The notes beneath the pieces are model-generated. The model had not been told where the DNA came from and made no database searches. It saw nothing but the letters and a program-made list of their open reading frames with translations. Positions 34,714-43,873 of a stretch of 64,000 bases of DNA are shown here, in pieces; position 1 is the stretch's first letter; every line of letters starts with the position of its first letter. Source of the DNA: Hahella sp018986435 (GTDB taxonomy: Bacteria > Pseudomonadota > Gammaproteobacteria > Pseudomonadales > Oleiphilaceae); the NCBI RefSeq assembly GCF_050749805.1, contig NZ_CP192738.1, forward strand, positions 6,696,001-6,760,000, given 5' to 3'. The translations under genes and the position numbers were made by a program.

Positions 34714-34920
34714 TTAATCGCGGTCGCCCTGAAACCAGCGAAACAGATCCATGGCGAACACCATTGATATCGAACAACCGAAAATATACAGCGCAATCAA
34801 CCATCCAGGCGGGGACTGAGTCGCCTCCTCAGGCAACGCAAGATTGAGTAGATACAATAAAAACAGCAACACACCGCACAGCCTGAGCCGGTAGGCGCGG
34901 CTGACCAGTCTGGAAAGCAT
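34714..34920 (-). CDS. Small two-helix membrane protein
   Basis: Start at 34920 has AGGAG 5 bases upstream. The 68-residue product has a basic N-terminus and two hydrophobic helices (LCGVLLFLLYLLNLAL and GWLIALYIFGCSISMVFAM). The function is unknown. It lies 39 bp downstream of the beta-barrel gene on the same strand, so the two may be co-transcribed. Confidence 0.65.
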   Translation of the reverse strand: MLSRLVSRAYRLRLCGVLLFLLYLLNLALPEEATQSPPGWLIALYIFGCSISMVFAMDLFRWFQGDRD

Positions 34921-34959
34921 GAACCACTCCTGATCAAAACCCGAGGGTCTCATTAAATC

Positions 34960-36120
34960 CTATCTGGCGCCACCGAAACGATAACTCCACCACAGACTCA
35001 GCCCTAAGGTCTTGGCCTGCTTCCATTGCAGACGATCCATGGTCACGCCAAGATACAGGTCATAAACCTGCAGGTTGAGATTGAGGGCGTCCGCGTTGAA
35101 ATAATAGCGACCTCCCAGCGTCAGCCTCTCATTGAAACGGTAGGCGGCCCCTATGAGACCCAGGTCGGACTTATCGTGACGCCGCCAACCAGCGCCCAGA
35201 CTGACCGCATCGTTCAGGTGATATTCGCTCCATAAAAACCCTCGCAACGGCAACTCCTGCACATGATCGCGATAGCCTTCATTACCACTCAACGCCGGCG
35301 ACACGTCCAAAGCGCCGTCTTCATCATAATCAATGGTGTCGGAGGTAGCGCGGGCGACCGTCGCCGTCGCGCGATCCCAGTATATGCGATTGAACGCATC
35401 TTCCAGCGCCAGTCGCGTCTCCCACTGCGGGTGAGGCCGCCACTGCAGATACAGATCCACCGCAAACCCATCGCCGCTGACGTTTTCTGGAGGTCGGTCC
35501 AGCAGGTGGTCTTCCGTATAGGCGTAATCCAGCTCCAACTCGCCTGTGGGTGAAGCGTCCGGCGTATCCAGATAGCCGCGCAGATAGCCCTCCGTCAGCT
35601 CATCCGCACGAAAGTAGGAAAGCGCCAACTTGACGTTGAAAGCCTCCGTCAATGCAAACCGGTAACCCAGCTTAACGCCTTTCGCACGCAGTTGGTTCGC
35701 CGCCAGGTAAAGGTCATAGTGGGCGTCGCTTTCATGCGGCAGGTCATTGTTGTAGAGGTATATCAGTTCCGCAGCGTCGGGACTGAATTCAAGGTAGTAG
35801 TCGTAACGCTCGACGAAGGACAGGCTCAAGTTGCGATATTCGGCGCCGATCTCGATATGATCATGTGTGTACGCCACATCGCCCCGGGCCACGGGATCGC
35901 CTTTCAGGTCATGGGCGATTTGGTAAATCGGCGCCGCATTGCTGTAGGAAAAGCTTTCCACCTCCGTATACAGCCGCCAGTCGTCATCGCTCGCCGCAAC
36001 CATCTCCCCATAGACCAGCGTGCAACCCAGCGCGCCAATCAGCGTAATACGCCTTAGCTGTTTTCCATAATCAGACAAAAGCCAGATTCCGTTTTTAATG
36101 ATTCGTTTCGCAAGCGCCAA
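34960..36120 (-). CDS. Outer-membrane beta-barrel protein (DUF3570-like)
   Basis: Start is uncertain; the frame opens at a TTG at 36120, with another TTG at 36075. An N-terminal hydrophobic stretch (RITLIGALGCTLVYGEMVA) is a signal peptide. The rest is rich in alternating hydrophobic/aromatic strands (YRNLSLSFVERYDYYLEFS, GVKLGYRFALTEAFNVKLALSYF), about 386 residues in all, ending LGLSLWWSYRFGGAR, typical of a C-terminal barrel strand with aromatic near the end. Role unknown; porin or surface protein. The terminator at 36124-36146 lies just upstream. Confidence 0.65.
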   Translation of the reverse strand: MALAKRIIKNGIWLLSDYGKQLRRITLIGALGCTLVYGEMVAASDDDWRLYTEVESFSYSNAAPIYQIAHDLKGDPVARGDVAYTHDHIEIGAEYRNLSLSFVERYDYYLEFSPDAAELIYLYNNDLPHESDAHYDLYLAANQLRAKGVKLGYRFALTEAFNVKLALSYFRADELTEGYLRGYLDTPDASPTGELELDYAYTEDHLLDRPPENVSGDGFAVDLYLQWRPHPQWETRLALEDAFNRIYWDRATATVARATSDTIDYDEDGALDVSPALSGNEGYRDHVQELPLRGFLWSEYHLNDAVSLGAGWRRHDKSDLGLIGAAYRFNERLTLGGRYYFNADALNLNLQVYDLYLGVTMDRLQWKQAKTLGLSLWWSYRFGGAR

Positions 36121-36123
36121 GCG

Positions 36124-36146
36124 TTAAAAAGGGAGGACAAGCCTCC
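36124..36146 (-). terminator. Rho-independent terminator of lipoprotein gene
   Basis: On the minus strand AAAGGGAGG, a 5-base loop and CCTCCCTTTTTAACG. It separates the lipoprotein gene from the barrel gene. Confidence 0.85.
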
Positions 36147-36178
36147 CTTTAGGTTTCACATACTGTATTCAGCTTAGT

Positions 36179-38404
36179 TTAAAACGATTCAAAGTCACCA
36201 TCGCTGAAGCGCACCAACACCACGCCACTCACTTCAGATATGGTGGCGTATTGGGTTCCGTTGTTAGTGATGGTTCCAGTCACTTTATCATCGGAGCCTT
36301 CCGCCACGGACAGTGTGACGCCATCCTGGTTGGTGACGGTGAGCGTCTGCGCGACGGAATCGACGGCCGCATTCAGAGTGACGCCGCCATACTTCAGTTC
36401 CAGGGTCGCCTGTCCGGATTCCAGGCCGGTGCGATCCACGATCAACTTCACGCTGATGGCGTCAGCGACGCCATTGACCGTCACTTTGAATATGAGGGTG
36501 GCGTCAGCGTCTACATAGGTCGATCCGTTCTCATCCGTACAGGTTTCCGAGGATGTTCCGCCTGACATAGAGCCCTCGCAGCTCAGGGTTACGCCCGTGG
36601 CGTTCGCATTCAGCGCCAGCGATGCGAAAAATGAGTCTGTGGCGTTACTGAACTGACCGCTCAACGTCATCGCAAACGTTCCTGCGGTGTAACTTTCCAT
36701 CCAACTCTCTTCATAGGTGCTGCTGGTCTGGGTATCCGTCTCGTCTATATCTGCGGAAAACGCCGATAAAGTCGCACTCATCGCTCCGGTGAAAGAAACC
36801 GGATTTCCTACTCCCTTCTCAGCCAGCGTCACATTCAATCCCAAAGAGAGGTTACTGAGATCCAAGTCTTCATCCTGTACGGTCGTAGATGTCCCGCCAC
36901 TAGCGGTATCATCTTCGTCACTGGTGTAGGACAAAGTGACCATGACGCTACTGCCGCTGTTCACGCTTAGAGATACCAAGCTGGACTCCACGGCGCCCAG
37001 AATAGAGAAATTCACTTGCGCGCTGATTGCCTGAGTGGTGTTTGTGCCGCCGGAAATCGGCGTTTCCACTTCATCGCCCACATTGATGGTGGAAAGGTCC
37101 GTGGCGGTCAACGATACGGCGACGCCTTCAATCGTGGTGTTTACCGTAAATGAAGCCCCGCCGCTCACGATATTAACGGTCACTATCGGAGAGCCATCCG
37201 TCGAGCCGTCTTCCGCAAAGGCCATGTAAGACGCCGCGATTTGCTCCAGCGCGATCGCCATGACGTCCAGCACTTCAGAGAGATTGTCATCCGTAGCAAA
37301 GGTAGCGGCGGCGATCTGGTCTGCAAACGCCTCTATTGACACCCGATCTGCAGTGCTCAACAGCATGCCGGTTCCCAGATTACGAATCTCCTGCACCATG
37401 GCCTTGGCCTGAGCTAATTCCGTCGCGTTGGCGGTATCGCTGGCCTCGCCTTCAGATTCATCAGTGGAGCCGTTGTTCTGCACATCGCTCTCTTCCGCGG
37501 TGATGATGGTGATCAGGCCGCCCAGGTCCAAATCGCCTGATTCATCCGCCGCCACTGCGGCGTTCAGAATATCCAAGGTGCTCGCCAGGATTTCCTGCAG
37601 CGTCGTCTTCGTCCCATCAGTGTCCGCTTTGTCCGCGATGCCGCCATCAGCGAAATCTTCTGCAAAGGCCGCTACCGCCTGCTCAATACTGAGCCCAGGA
37701 GAATCTCCCTGCACCGCCTGCACAATGGCTGCGCTTAGGGTGTTGTATTTGACCCCGCCCTGGCCTGCGGCGGCCACCGCCGTCGGATTGGTGATGTCCA
37801 CTATCGCAATTTTGGTCAGGTCGCCCGCCACGCCAAAACGATTCGCCACCTTCGAATTCGCCGCCGTCACCGCCGCCTGGATATCAGACGCGCTGGTGGC
37901 GCCGCCCATAGTGATATCTTTCAGCGCCACCTGGGTGGCGACATCCGTCAACACCGTTATGTTGACCGATATATTCGATGAGCCCGTGGGAACCACTGCA
38001 TTCAGCGCAAAGCCGCTGTCCGTCAGAGCGTAGTCCTGCCCAAAGGCGACACCGCTTCCGCATCCTCCGCTTAGATCGCAACGCATCAGCGTGCCGGTCG
38101 TTGGCGTTATGCGTACGACCACAGGCCCGCTGTAACCGGAACTCAACGTCAAATTGTAAGTTCCGTCCGATCCAGTCGTGGTTTGGCCCAAAACGTTGGA
38201 GGTGTCCACCGCGCCATTGATCACCGGATAGGCGCGCACAAGGCCGCCGATGATAATGCCTTTGGAAGCCGCGCCGCTCAGTGTGACGCTGGTCGAGCCG
38301 CCGCTGTCGTCATCACCGCCGCCACCGCCTCCGCCGCATGCAGTCAGAGCGATCGCCAGCATGAGAGGCGTCAGATTGTTCTTGAACCTATCGAATTTGG
38401 ACAT
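36179..38404 (-). CDS. Large surface lipoprotein, Gly-rich linker and repeated beta domains
   Basis: The 741-residue product has a lipoprotein signal (ALTACGGG, lipobox Cys23) followed by a run of Gly and Asp. A carboxypeptidase-regulatory-like segment follows (GSDGTYNLTLSSGYSGPVVVR, about 90-110), then long Thr/Ser/Ala-rich stretches and beta-rich repeats to the end (TVTNQDGVTLSVAEGSDD). No catalytic motif is visible. It is probably an outer-surface structural or adhesion-like lipoprotein. The reading frame is intact and ends at the terminator at 36124. Confidence 0.7.
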   Translation of the reverse strand: MSKFDRFKNNLTPLMLAIALTACGGGGGGGDDDSGGSTSVTLSGAASKGIIIGGLVRAYPVINGAVDTSNVLGQTTTGSDGTYNLTLSSGYSGPVVVRITPTTGTLMRCDLSGGCGSGVAFGQDYALTDSGFALNAVVPTGSSNISVNITVLTDVATQVALKDITMGGATSASDIQAAVTAANSKVANRFGVAGDLTKIAIVDITNPTAVAAAGQGGVKYNTLSAAIVQAVQGDSPGLSIEQAVAAFAEDFADGGIADKADTDGTKTTLQEILASTLDILNAAVAADESGDLDLGGLITIITAEESDVQNNGSTDESEGEASDTANATELAQAKAMVQEIRNLGTGMLLSTADRVSIEAFADQIAAATFATDDNLSEVLDVMAIALEQIAASYMAFAEDGSTDGSPIVTVNIVSGGASFTVNTTIEGVAVSLTATDLSTINVGDEVETPISGGTNTTQAISAQVNFSILGAVESSLVSLSVNSGSSVMVTLSYTSDEDDTASGGTSTTVQDEDLDLSNLSLGLNVTLAEKGVGNPVSFTGAMSATLSAFSADIDETDTQTSSTYEESWMESYTAGTFAMTLSGQFSNATDSFFASLALNANATGVTLSCEGSMSGGTSSETCTDENGSTYVDADATLIFKVTVNGVADAISVKLIVDRTGLESGQATLELKYGGVTLNAAVDSVAQTLTVTNQDGVTLSVAEGSDDKVTGTITNNGTQYATISEVSGVVLVRFSDGDFESF

Positions 38405-38636
38405 GTTTCCTCCTCGCGATAGCCGTAGCCTGTGAATTTTTCGTTTAACTTCCGCCTGCGCCAGCGCCGGAATCCCCCTTCCAATATGACCAGATCAAAT
38501 CTGCCTCCGAGCCAAATTCGCATAGGGCGCAGTAATTAAGTAAAGCACAGCAGACCTGACGGAACGCCTGGCTGGCGGGATAATTCGTGACTATTTGTTA
38601 CCAGTTTTTAAGGCCCTGCGTAAGTGTTTAGCGCTA

Positions 38637-38665
38637 TTGGCATTTTTTGATCTCGGGTGTATATT
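38637..38665 (+). promoter_or_regulatory. Sigma-70 promoter upstream of leader ORF/MATE gene
   Basis: -35 TTGGCA (38637-38642), 17 bp spacer, -10 TATATT (38660-38665). It would give a leader of roughly 265 bases before the MATE start. Confidence 0.7.
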
Positions 38666-38709
38666 GACCAGCTCTCTTCAACTCCAACCCCAATGGAGGC
38701 CTGGTATCC

Positions 38710-38742
38710 ATGCAAACTAAAAACATTCCTCTCGTCGCCTGA
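38710..38742 (+). CDS. Putative 10-residue leader peptide
   Basis: ATG with GGAGG (38695-38699) 10 bases upstream encodes MQTKNIPLVA and then TGA. It begins about 38 bases after the predicted transcript start and is followed by structured RNA and then the MATE gene at 38937. Placement and strong ribosome site suggest a regulatory upstream ORF. It may also be chance. Confidence 0.4.
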   Translation: MQTKNIPLVA

Positions 38743-38936
38743 CGAAGAACGCTCCAGGCCGGCTGATATTGATCGCGCTCAGGCGCATTACGCGTAACGC
38801 ACATCATCAGCGACGCCCTTACTAATATTTTTCTGACAGAAACAAATAGGTCTTCGAATCTCCCCGTTTAACACCGGGATTGCGCTCTTTCTGCGCCGCA
38901 GGCCAGTTGTAGGCTTATAGCCAGGGTATACAATCA

Positions 38937-40307
38937 ATGAACCACGAATTAAGGTCCCACAACCTGTGGGTGCTTTCATGGCCAATCTTTATTGAAGAAA
39001 TAACCGGCGGTTTGGTGTTTCTCGCCGACGCCTATTTCCTCAGTCGTATCTCGGATGAAGTCGCCGCCACAGTTGGCGTGCTACTGCCAGTGTTATTGCT
39101 GGGGTTCTTCATCATCCCGATGTTCACCACCGCAGGCACCAGCGTCGCGTCGCAATACATGGGTGCGAAGCAAACGCAGCATATCTTGCCGACCTACATG
39201 GCGAACATCGGCATCAGCAGCCTGCTTGGGCTGCTGATGTTTATCGTCAGCTTCATTTACGCCGACCGCGTCGGCTTGTGGCTGGGCATGACGCCGGAGT
39301 TGAACGCGCATTCGGAGACTTATCTTCTGGCGGTGTCGTTCAGCTTCTTCTGCATCGCTGTGCGTTTCTCCTACGCCTCTATTCTGGCGTCCCGGGGCAT
39401 GACCCACTGGAACATGGCCACCGCGCTGGCCACCAACGCGCTCAATGTGATTTTGAACGCAGCGTTCTTCCTGGGATGGTTCGGGCTGCCCAAGATGGGC
39501 TTGTTGGGCATCGCCATGGCGACGTCGATTTCCTTCGCGGTGGGCGCGCTGCTGGTAATGTGGGTGGTGCATGGTCCGATGAAGATCCGTTTCCGCTTCA
39601 AAGGCATGTCCGGCCCGATTCGCCGCGTAATGCGTCCGATTCTGAAAATCGGCATTCCGTCGGCGATGGAGCCGTTCAGCTACACCGTGCAGCAGATAGT
39701 TGTATCCATGGCGGTGATCAGTCTGGGGCTGGAGGCGATGGGCGCCAACACCTATGTGTTGCGGGTGCTGGTGGTGGAAATCACCTTCGCCTTCGCCCTG
39801 GGCGCCGGAAGCCAGATTCTGATGGCGCACTTCATGGGCGCCGAAAACTTCAAAGAGGTGAACCGCATCTTCTGGAAGTCAGTGGCCTACGCATCCGGCT
39901 TCGCTTTCATCAACATGCTGATGTTTGTATGGATCTACGACAGCCTGCTGACCCTGTTCACGGATAATCAGCAGATTATCGAGCTGAGCAAGTGGATGCT
40001 GGCGGCCTGCATCATCATGGAGCCAGCGCGAGCGGTGAACATAATCGCCGGCATGGGCCTGAAAGGGGTGGGCGACGCCCGCTTTTCCGCCGTCAACAGC
40101 ATGATCTTCATGTGGGCGGTGATTCCTTTCGTGTTCTGGGTCGGGCTCGATCTGGGCTACGGCATGCTGGGCGTGTGGATGTGCTTTGTCGTGGATGAAT
40201 CCCTGCGGGCGATCATCAACCTGTGGCGCTGGCGCACTGGCAAGTGGCGCAGCAAAGGCATCCGCCACGACAATGACGAAGGCGGCTTGGCGGAAGTTCC
40301 CGCCTGA
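38937..40307 (+). CDS. MATE-family multidrug/cation antiporter
   Basis: The 456-residue inner-membrane protein has about twelve helices arranged as two MATE repeats. It starts NHELRSHNLWVLSWPIFIEE; the repeat halves begin near FLADAYFLSRISDEVAA and PSAMEPFSYTVQQIVVSMAV. Members export drugs or organic cations in exchange for Na+ or H+. The gene sits behind a ~265-base leader and ends at a strong terminator. Confidence 0.92.
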   Translation: MNHELRSHNLWVLSWPIFIEEITGGLVFLADAYFLSRISDEVAATVGVLLPVLLLGFFIIPMFTTAGTSVASQYMGAKQTQHILPTYMANIGISSLLGLLMFIVSFIYADRVGLWLGMTPELNAHSETYLLAVSFSFFCIAVRFSYASILASRGMTHWNMATALATNALNVILNAAFFLGWFGLPKMGLLGIAMATSISFAVGALLVMWVVHGPMKIRFRFKGMSGPIRRVMRPILKIGIPSAMEPFSYTVQQIVVSMAVISLGLEAMGANTYVLRVLVVEITFAFALGAGSQILMAHFMGAENFKEVNRIFWKSVAYASGFAFINMLMFVWIYDSLLTLFTDNQQIIELSKWMLAACIIMEPARAVNIIAGMGLKGVGDARFSAVNSMIFMWAVIPFVFWVGLDLGYGMLGVWMCFVVDESLRAIINLWRWRTGKWRSKGIRHDNDEGGLAEVPA

Positions 40308-40326
40308 TGCGCCTGTCTTGATAAAG

Positions 40327-40353
40327 AAAAGCCCGGGAGACCGGGCTTTTTTT
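40327..40353 (+). terminator. Rho-independent terminator after MATE gene
   Basis: AAGCCCGG-GAGA-CCGGGCTT followed by a run of T to 40353. Confidence 0.9.
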
Positions 40354-40416
40354 GGTGCGTGCATCCCTGTCGCGCCTTGCTCAGATAGTCATATCAGGTA
40401 AATAACTGCACAGGAC

Positions 40417-43400
40417 TTACTTCACCAGCCGTACGTTATCCACCTGGAAATGCACATTGCGCATTTCTGAATCCCACACTGGCAGAATCTCCAGAACCGA
40501 AGTCACTTCCGCAGTGTTAAGGCCATCATAGTCCGCAAAGTTAATCTCCACCGGATGCCAGACATTCAGCGCGGCGGAGCTGTCCAGAATAGCGATATCA
40601 CCCGTGCCGCAATCCGCGCCGCAATTCACTTTCGCCATCAATCCGGTAGATGCGGCGAAATCGATGACTTTTACATCGAAAGTAAGCTTGCTCAGGGCGG
40701 AAACGTTTAGCGGCTTGGCGGACTTGAACAGCACAACGCCTTTCGCTGCATGCTCCACCGCCGGAGCGCCGTATTGCGCGTCCACAACAGTTCCCGCACT
40801 GTCAGCAAGCGCCGCGTCGAGGGTCACGAAGCTGGCGTCTTCCTGATAGGGGTCCCAGGAAGAGACCGCCCACACGCCGGGCTGAGCGAACAATTCGGTG
40901 TCCGTCACGCCATCCGTATACACGTCCGTGGTTTCCGTCAGCGCGACATTTTCCTGCGCGAAGCTGCTGCAATCCGGCGTGTCCGCAGCGGTATTCGGCT
41001 CCCAGCGGATATTTTCCAAAGACAGATCCATGGCGCCGCCAGAGTAAAGCAGGAATGGCGTATTGACGTTGCTGAAGTCGAGGCCGTCGTCCACAAAGCA
41101 CTGGAAAGGAATGCTCACTTCCGTCCATTCACCCACCGGCAGGCCGCGCATAAAGTCGCCAACCGCTACTTCTCCCAGACAGGGGTAGACGCAATGCAGC
41201 GAAAGATTAACGTCGCCAGCAGGCGCTTCATTCACTTTAACCCGGAATTTCACCGACGTTTTTGAATTGTAGTAAGGCGTCAGATCCTTGCCTTTGTTGT
41301 CTTCCGTGGCCTGCATGTAGATCTGGCCCACATCCGTCCATTTCACCCGCTTGGCGCTGAACTGAATGGAGCCGTCTTCGGTAGAGACGCTCACTTCATT
41401 TCCTTCCAGCGCCGTGGTCACCGCCGGGTCCATGCTGACTGGCGTTCCGCCCCAGTTGGAAGGACCGCCGATGCGCATGACCCAGTCACCCTGATTCTGT
41501 CCGCTGGTGAACAGATCAAGATTCACGTTGGTGGTTCCGCCATCGCCAGGATCGCTCTGATCGCAACCAAAGGCCTGGCTTGCCTCACTCAGATCGTCGC
41601 CCAGACTGTCGGCGTCCTGATAGCTCAGTCCATAACCGTAGGCGAACAGCGCATCACTGGCGTCGCCTTTATTCAATGGCGTGTGGCAGGGCGAGTTTGG
41701 CCAGGAGTAAGACAGCTTACCAACGAAGTCGTTGTTGACGCCGCCGTCCGCTTTGGCGAACAGCACATCCGCTACACCCTCGCCTTCGCTGCCCGGCAAC
41801 CAGGCGGCGACAAAGGCGTTGGAGCGGTTCAGCTCTTTATTCACATACAACGGACGCCCGGACAGGAAGACCGTCACCACCGGCACGCCGGCGTTGCGGA
41901 TGGCTTCCAGCACCGCCAGGTCCTGCGCATAATTGCGAGCGTGCTCCAGCGTCTTGGCGCCTTCAAGATCGCCAACGCCTTCCGCATAGGGCGTTTCCCC
42001 GATAACAACAATCGCTGCGTCGTGCAGGTTAGGATCAGCGTCGCCGCCGTCCGCATCGTAAGTCACATTGGAAGCGACATCCTGAATGCCTTTCAGGATG
42101 GAGGTCGCGCCGGGAAAGTCCTCGGCTTCATTAAGACCGGTTCCCTGCCAGGAAATGGTCCAGCCGCCGCTTTGATTGGACAGACTGTCCGCGGATTTGC
42201 CCGCCACCAGAATCCGGGCGTCCCGGCTCAGAGGCAGGATGCCGTTTTTATTCTTCAACAGCACCAGCGACTTACGCACCGCTTCCCGCGCCAGTTCCCT
42301 GTGTTCGCTGGAGCCCAGCACTTCCACTTTCCCCGCCAGAGCGCGCTGGGAGGGCTTGGGCTTATCAAACAGACCTGCGCGCAGTTTGACCCGTAGAATG
42401 CGCGCCACGGCGTCATCAATGCGCGACACCTCAATGGCGCCGGCGTTTACGGAGTCGATGGTGTTTTGATAGAACGCCTTCCAGTCGGTTTTGTAAGGCA
42501 CCATAAACAAATCTATGCCCGCATTGACCGCCTGCGGACAGTTGCTTTCCGTGCAGCCATCCACCTGACCAATGCCGTTCCAGTCGGACACGATCAGACC
42601 ATCAAAGCCCATCTTGCCTTTCAGCACATCGGTCAGCAGGTCCTTTCTGCCGTGCAGCTTCTCACCCTGCCAGCTGTTGAAAGACGCCATCACCGTCTGA
42701 GCGCCAGCGCGCAGGGCGGAGTAATAACCCTGGCCGTGCAGGTTGATCAGCGTATTCTGGTCCACCAGGTTGTCGCCCTGATCATTCCCCTTGTCCGTGC
42801 CGCCGTCGCCAATAAAGTGCTTGGCGGTGGCCACCACGTGCGACTGATCGAAATTACCCTGCAGGCCCTCCACCATAGCGGCGCCGTAATTAAAGATAAT
42901 CTCGCCATCCTCGGAGTAACCCTCATAGGTGCGCCCCCAGCGATCATCGCGCACTACGGCGAGCGTCGGCGCAAAGGTCCAGTCAATGCCGGTCACCGCC
43001 ACTTCTTCCGCCGTCGCCGCGCCGATTCTGCGAATCAGATCCTTATCTCGCGCCGCGCCCAGGCCGATGTTATGGGGAAACAGGGTCGCGCCCACCAGGT
43101 TGCTGTGACCGTGCACCGCGTCCGTCCCCCAAATAATGGGGATGGCGGCGTTACCGTCGCTCTCATCCATGGAGGCTTCCCACAACGCATCGGCGATATC
43201 CAGCCATTCCTGCACCGTCGCATGCTTTTTCGTGCCCGGCCAGGAACCGCCGCCGTTCAGCACGGAGCCGATGTGGTACTGTTTTACTTCTTCCGGGGTC
43301 AGATGCTGCAGCTCCGGCTGGATCATCTGTCCGATTTTTTCTTCCAGAGACATGGTCGCCATGATTTCGGCGATCCTGGCTTCAATTTGCGGGTCTTTGG

Positions 43401-43587
43401 CGATGGCGCTTTGAATGGCCGGCCAATCGCTGAAGGTATTGATGTAATCAACGCCGGCTACCGGGTCAGGCGTTCCCGGCCCATCTTTACCGTCGTTATC
43501 GTTGGAATCACTGCTGCACGCCGTCAGCGCCGCGACAATCATCATGGTCGACAGCGCCTTCAGCTTGAGGCGTCTGGATACGTACAT
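40417..43587 (-). CDS. GH3 exo-beta-glucan hydrolase lipoprotein (ExoP-like)
   Basis: 1056 residues with a lipobox (ALTAC, Cys24), so probably anchored at the outer membrane. The GH3 TIM barrel holds the nucleophile Asp335 in GLIVSDWNGIGQ and family motifs WGTDAVHG, KHFIGDGGT and RILRVKLRAGLFD. The second GH3 domain follows (ARILVAGKSADSLSNQSGGW). The C-terminal 350 residues include beta domains like the ExoP C-terminal module of Pseudoalteromonas exo-1,3/1,4-beta-glucanase. It should release glucose from beta-glucans or cello-oligosaccharides. It is divergent from the LacI gene and preceded by TGAAAGC-type operators, so it is substrate-induced through LacI. Confidence 0.9.
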   Translation of the reverse strand: MYVSRRLKLKALSTMMIVAALTACSSDSNDNDGKDGPGTPDPVAGVDYINTFSDWPAIQSAIAKDPQIEARIAEIMATMSLEEKIGQMIQPELQHLTPEEVKQYHIGSVLNGGGSWPGTKKHATVQEWLDIADALWEASMDESDGNAAIPIIWGTDAVHGHSNLVGATLFPHNIGLGAARDKDLIRRIGAATAEEVAVTGIDWTFAPTLAVVRDDRWGRTYEGYSEDGEIIFNYGAAMVEGLQGNFDQSHVVATAKHFIGDGGTDKGNDQGDNLVDQNTLINLHGQGYYSALRAGAQTVMASFNSWQGEKLHGRKDLLTDVLKGKMGFDGLIVSDWNGIGQVDGCTESNCPQAVNAGIDLFMVPYKTDWKAFYQNTIDSVNAGAIEVSRIDDAVARILRVKLRAGLFDKPKPSQRALAGKVEVLGSSEHRELAREAVRKSLVLLKNKNGILPLSRDARILVAGKSADSLSNQSGGWTISWQGTGLNEAEDFPGATSILKGIQDVASNVTYDADGGDADPNLHDAAIVVIGETPYAEGVGDLEGAKTLEHARNYAQDLAVLEAIRNAGVPVVTVFLSGRPLYVNKELNRSNAFVAAWLPGSEGEGVADVLFAKADGGVNNDFVGKLSYSWPNSPCHTPLNKGDASDALFAYGYGLSYQDADSLGDDLSEASQAFGCDQSDPGDGGTTNVNLDLFTSGQNQGDWVMRIGGPSNWGGTPVSMDPAVTTALEGNEVSVSTEDGSIQFSAKRVKWTDVGQIYMQATEDNKGKDLTPYYNSKTSVKFRVKVNEAPAGDVNLSLHCVYPCLGEVAVGDFMRGLPVGEWTEVSIPFQCFVDDGLDFSNVNTPFLLYSGGAMDLSLENIRWEPNTAADTPDCSSFAQENVALTETTDVYTDGVTDTELFAQPGVWAVSSWDPYQEDASFVTLDAALADSAGTVVDAQYGAPAVEHAAKGVVLFKSAKPLNVSALSKLTFDVKVIDFAASTGLMAKVNCGADCGTGDIAILDSSAALNVWHPVEINFADYDGLNTAEVTSVLEILPVWDSEMRNVHFQVDNVRLVK

Positions 43588-43630
43588 GTGGTCACCTTTT
43601 TATATTTAGCGGTAGTGGACCGAAATTTTA

Positions 43631-43644
43631 TGAAAGCGCTTTCA
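43631..43644. promoter_or_regulatory. LacI operator O1, GH3 promoter
   Basis: TGAAAGCGCTTTCA, a perfect 14-mer palindrome 44 bp upstream of the GH3 start. Confidence 0.85.
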
Positions 43645-43800
43645 TTTCAAAACCAATAAATCCGGCTCAATTTCCTGATACCTGATAGTTTGCTGAGTAT
43701 CCCGACCTGAACAACGGACGATTACTAACGAAAACCAAGGCGTTGGCCGGCTTTTCCGACGCTATGCGGCAAAAACACCACAAAACAGCTCGCGCCATAA

Positions 43801-43814
43801 TGAAAGCGATTTCA
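43801..43814. promoter_or_regulatory. LacI operator O2
   Basis: TGAAAGCGATTTCA, matching O1 with one central mismatch, 170 bp from O1 (about 16 helical turns) and close to the 3' end of the lacI-type gene. The spacing would permit repression by looping. Confidence 0.75.
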
Positions 43815-43873
43815 TAAATTGCCCTAATTCAAGCGTTATTGTCAATAGAACGCAATAACGCCGAAGCGGGGTT

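Larger units (their letters stand above)
38405..38936. other. Long leader/intergenic region before MATE gene
   Basis: 532 bp. It contains a consensus-like promoter (38637-38665), a 10-codon ORF with Shine-Dalgarno (38710-38742), and a hairpin formed by GCTGAT/GAT and ATC/ATCAGC (38762-38811) around the palindrome TTACGCGTAA (38788-38797). The left half must also hold the promoter of the divergent lipoprotein gene. No full-length gene is visible. Confidence 0.55.

Noticed and set aside
38788..38985. 65-residue minus-strand frame overlapping the MATE start
   Set aside because: It overlaps the MATE leader and start, has no ribosome site or recognisable domain, and its amino acid pattern looks random.
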